Source: Psychrobacillus antarcticus | GTDB taxonomy: Bacteria; Bacillota; Bacilli; Bacillales_A; Planococcaceae | Direction of reading: 5' to 3' | DNA length: 64,000 nucleotides | NCBI RefSeq assembly: GCF_029533155.1 | Contig: NZ_JAIZDB010000012.1 | Span: 1 to 64,000 of the forward strand | Shown here: positions 63,650-64,000 of the stretch, one piece after another | How positions within the stretch are numbered: the stretch's first letter is position 1 | Layout of the letters: every line of letters begins with the position of its first letter | Notes under the pieces: generated by a model | What the model was told of the DNA's origin: nothing | The model's database searches: none | What the model saw: the letters and a program-made list of their open reading frames with translations, nothing else | Position numbers and translations under genes: made by a program

Positions 63650-64000
63650 TTACACATTTTTAATCGGTAAATTGATAATAAAGGATGTACCTACCCCTTC
63701 TTCGCTTTTCACAGTTAAGACACCATCATGTCTTTCTACTATATTTTTTGCGATAGCCAATCCCAAGCCAGTACCACTTTTCCCTCTTGTTCTGGCCTTG
63801 TCAGCTTTATAAAAGCGTTCGAAGACATAAGGAAGATCATCTTTTGGAATTCCATAACCAGTGTCAATTACCTTTATGATAAATTGAGCATCAATCTTAC
63901 TTAACTGGACGGTAACAGAGCCATTCTCATTCGTATGCCTAAGAGCATTATCGATTAGATTGGTTAAGACCTGTTCCATACGGTCCTCATCAATTTCCAT
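63650..64000 (-). CDS. resE: Sensor histidine kinase ResE (C-terminal part, cut by window edge)
   Basis: The last 116 codons of a histidine kinase are present. They hold the N-box ([17 protein letters not shown]) and G-boxes ([36 protein letters not shown]). Its place upstream of sigX is that of resE in B. subtilis, whose product senses oxygen limitation or nitric oxide and phosphorylates ResD. The sensor and phosphorylated histidine parts are outside the window. Confidence 0.85.
   Translation of the reverse strand: MEIDEDRMEQVLTNLIDNALRHTNENGSVTVQLSKIDAQFIIKVIDTGYGIPKDDLPYVFERFYKADKARTRGKSGTGLGLAIAKNIVERHDGVLTVKSEEGVGTSFIINLPIKNV

Overview
This 64 kb window is chromosomal DNA of a low-GC, endospore-forming Gram-positive bacterium of the order Bacillales. 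Spore genes (spoIVA, sleB, ypeB, prsW), a bacillithiol gene (bshA), a sigX/rsiX pair and a gene order very close to the Bacillus subtilis dnaD-to-resE segment support this. Many TTG and GTG starts with strong AGGAGG-type ribosome sites, the short dispersed repeats and the gene losses suggest a Psychrobacillus/Planococcaceae-like relative rather than B. subtilis itself. That genus-level placement is inference.

Layout. Nearly all conserved genes are on the minus strand, so the operons read from high to low coordinates. From the left: dnaD (cut by the window edge), asnS, ypmB, ypmA and dinG. A plus-strand accessory island follows (5.3-11 kb) between dinG and panD, which are neighbours in B. subtilis. 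It holds a MEDS-domain gene, a cluster of decayed genes (tmrB-like, alpha/beta hydrolase, MFS tail), a two-gene DUF1611/fold-III racemase operon behind a terminator-containing leader, and a YejK/NdpA-like gene. Next come panD-panC-panB with a structured leader, birA, cca, bshA, mgsA, dapB, mazG-like ypjD and a divergent yitT-family gene. A second accessory or decayed island (19.4-22.1 kb) has a lipoprotein, a broken IS1595-type transposase, a dispersed GC-rich repeat, a small heme-oxidase-like membrane protein, and histidine kinase and FMN-binding-like remnants. Then follow a YugP-like protease, ypjA, the menaquinol:cytochrome c reductase operon qcrABC, ypiF, ypiB and ypiA.

At 28.5 kb a 35-residue TxpA-like toxin gene with nested hairpins looks like a type I toxin-antitoxin locus. 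The aromatic supra-operon (cheR, aroC, aroB, aroH, hisC, tyrA, aroA) follows, with no trpEDCFBA block between aroH and hisC. After it come ndk, the heptaprenyl/menaquinone genes (hepS, menG, hepT), mtrB (TRAP), folE, hup, spoIVA, yphF, yphE, gpsA, der, rpsA-like ypfD, plsC, cmk, motI, ypeB, sleB and prsW. The right end holds ansA (plus strand), ypdA, ypbG, a CBS protein, ypbE, recS, ypbB, ferredoxin (plus strand), ribU under an FMN riboswitch, rsiX, sigX and the 3' end of resE.

The most unusual structure is a set of three unrelated-sequence but same-architecture intergenic arrays (36.06-36.27, 53.57-53.70 and 61.68-61.78 kb). Each is a degenerate tandem repeat with a period of about 21 bp, made of a conserved 8-11 bp core plus a variable filler, and each lies in the gap between transcription units next to terminators. 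I know of no named element matching them. Other items of interest are the DUF1611/racemase operon and its leader, the panB leader with a 9-nt long-range pairing around a terminator, an AAAG microsatellite at the ypdA ribosome site, and a 42-bp internally deleted derivative of a dispersed repeat.
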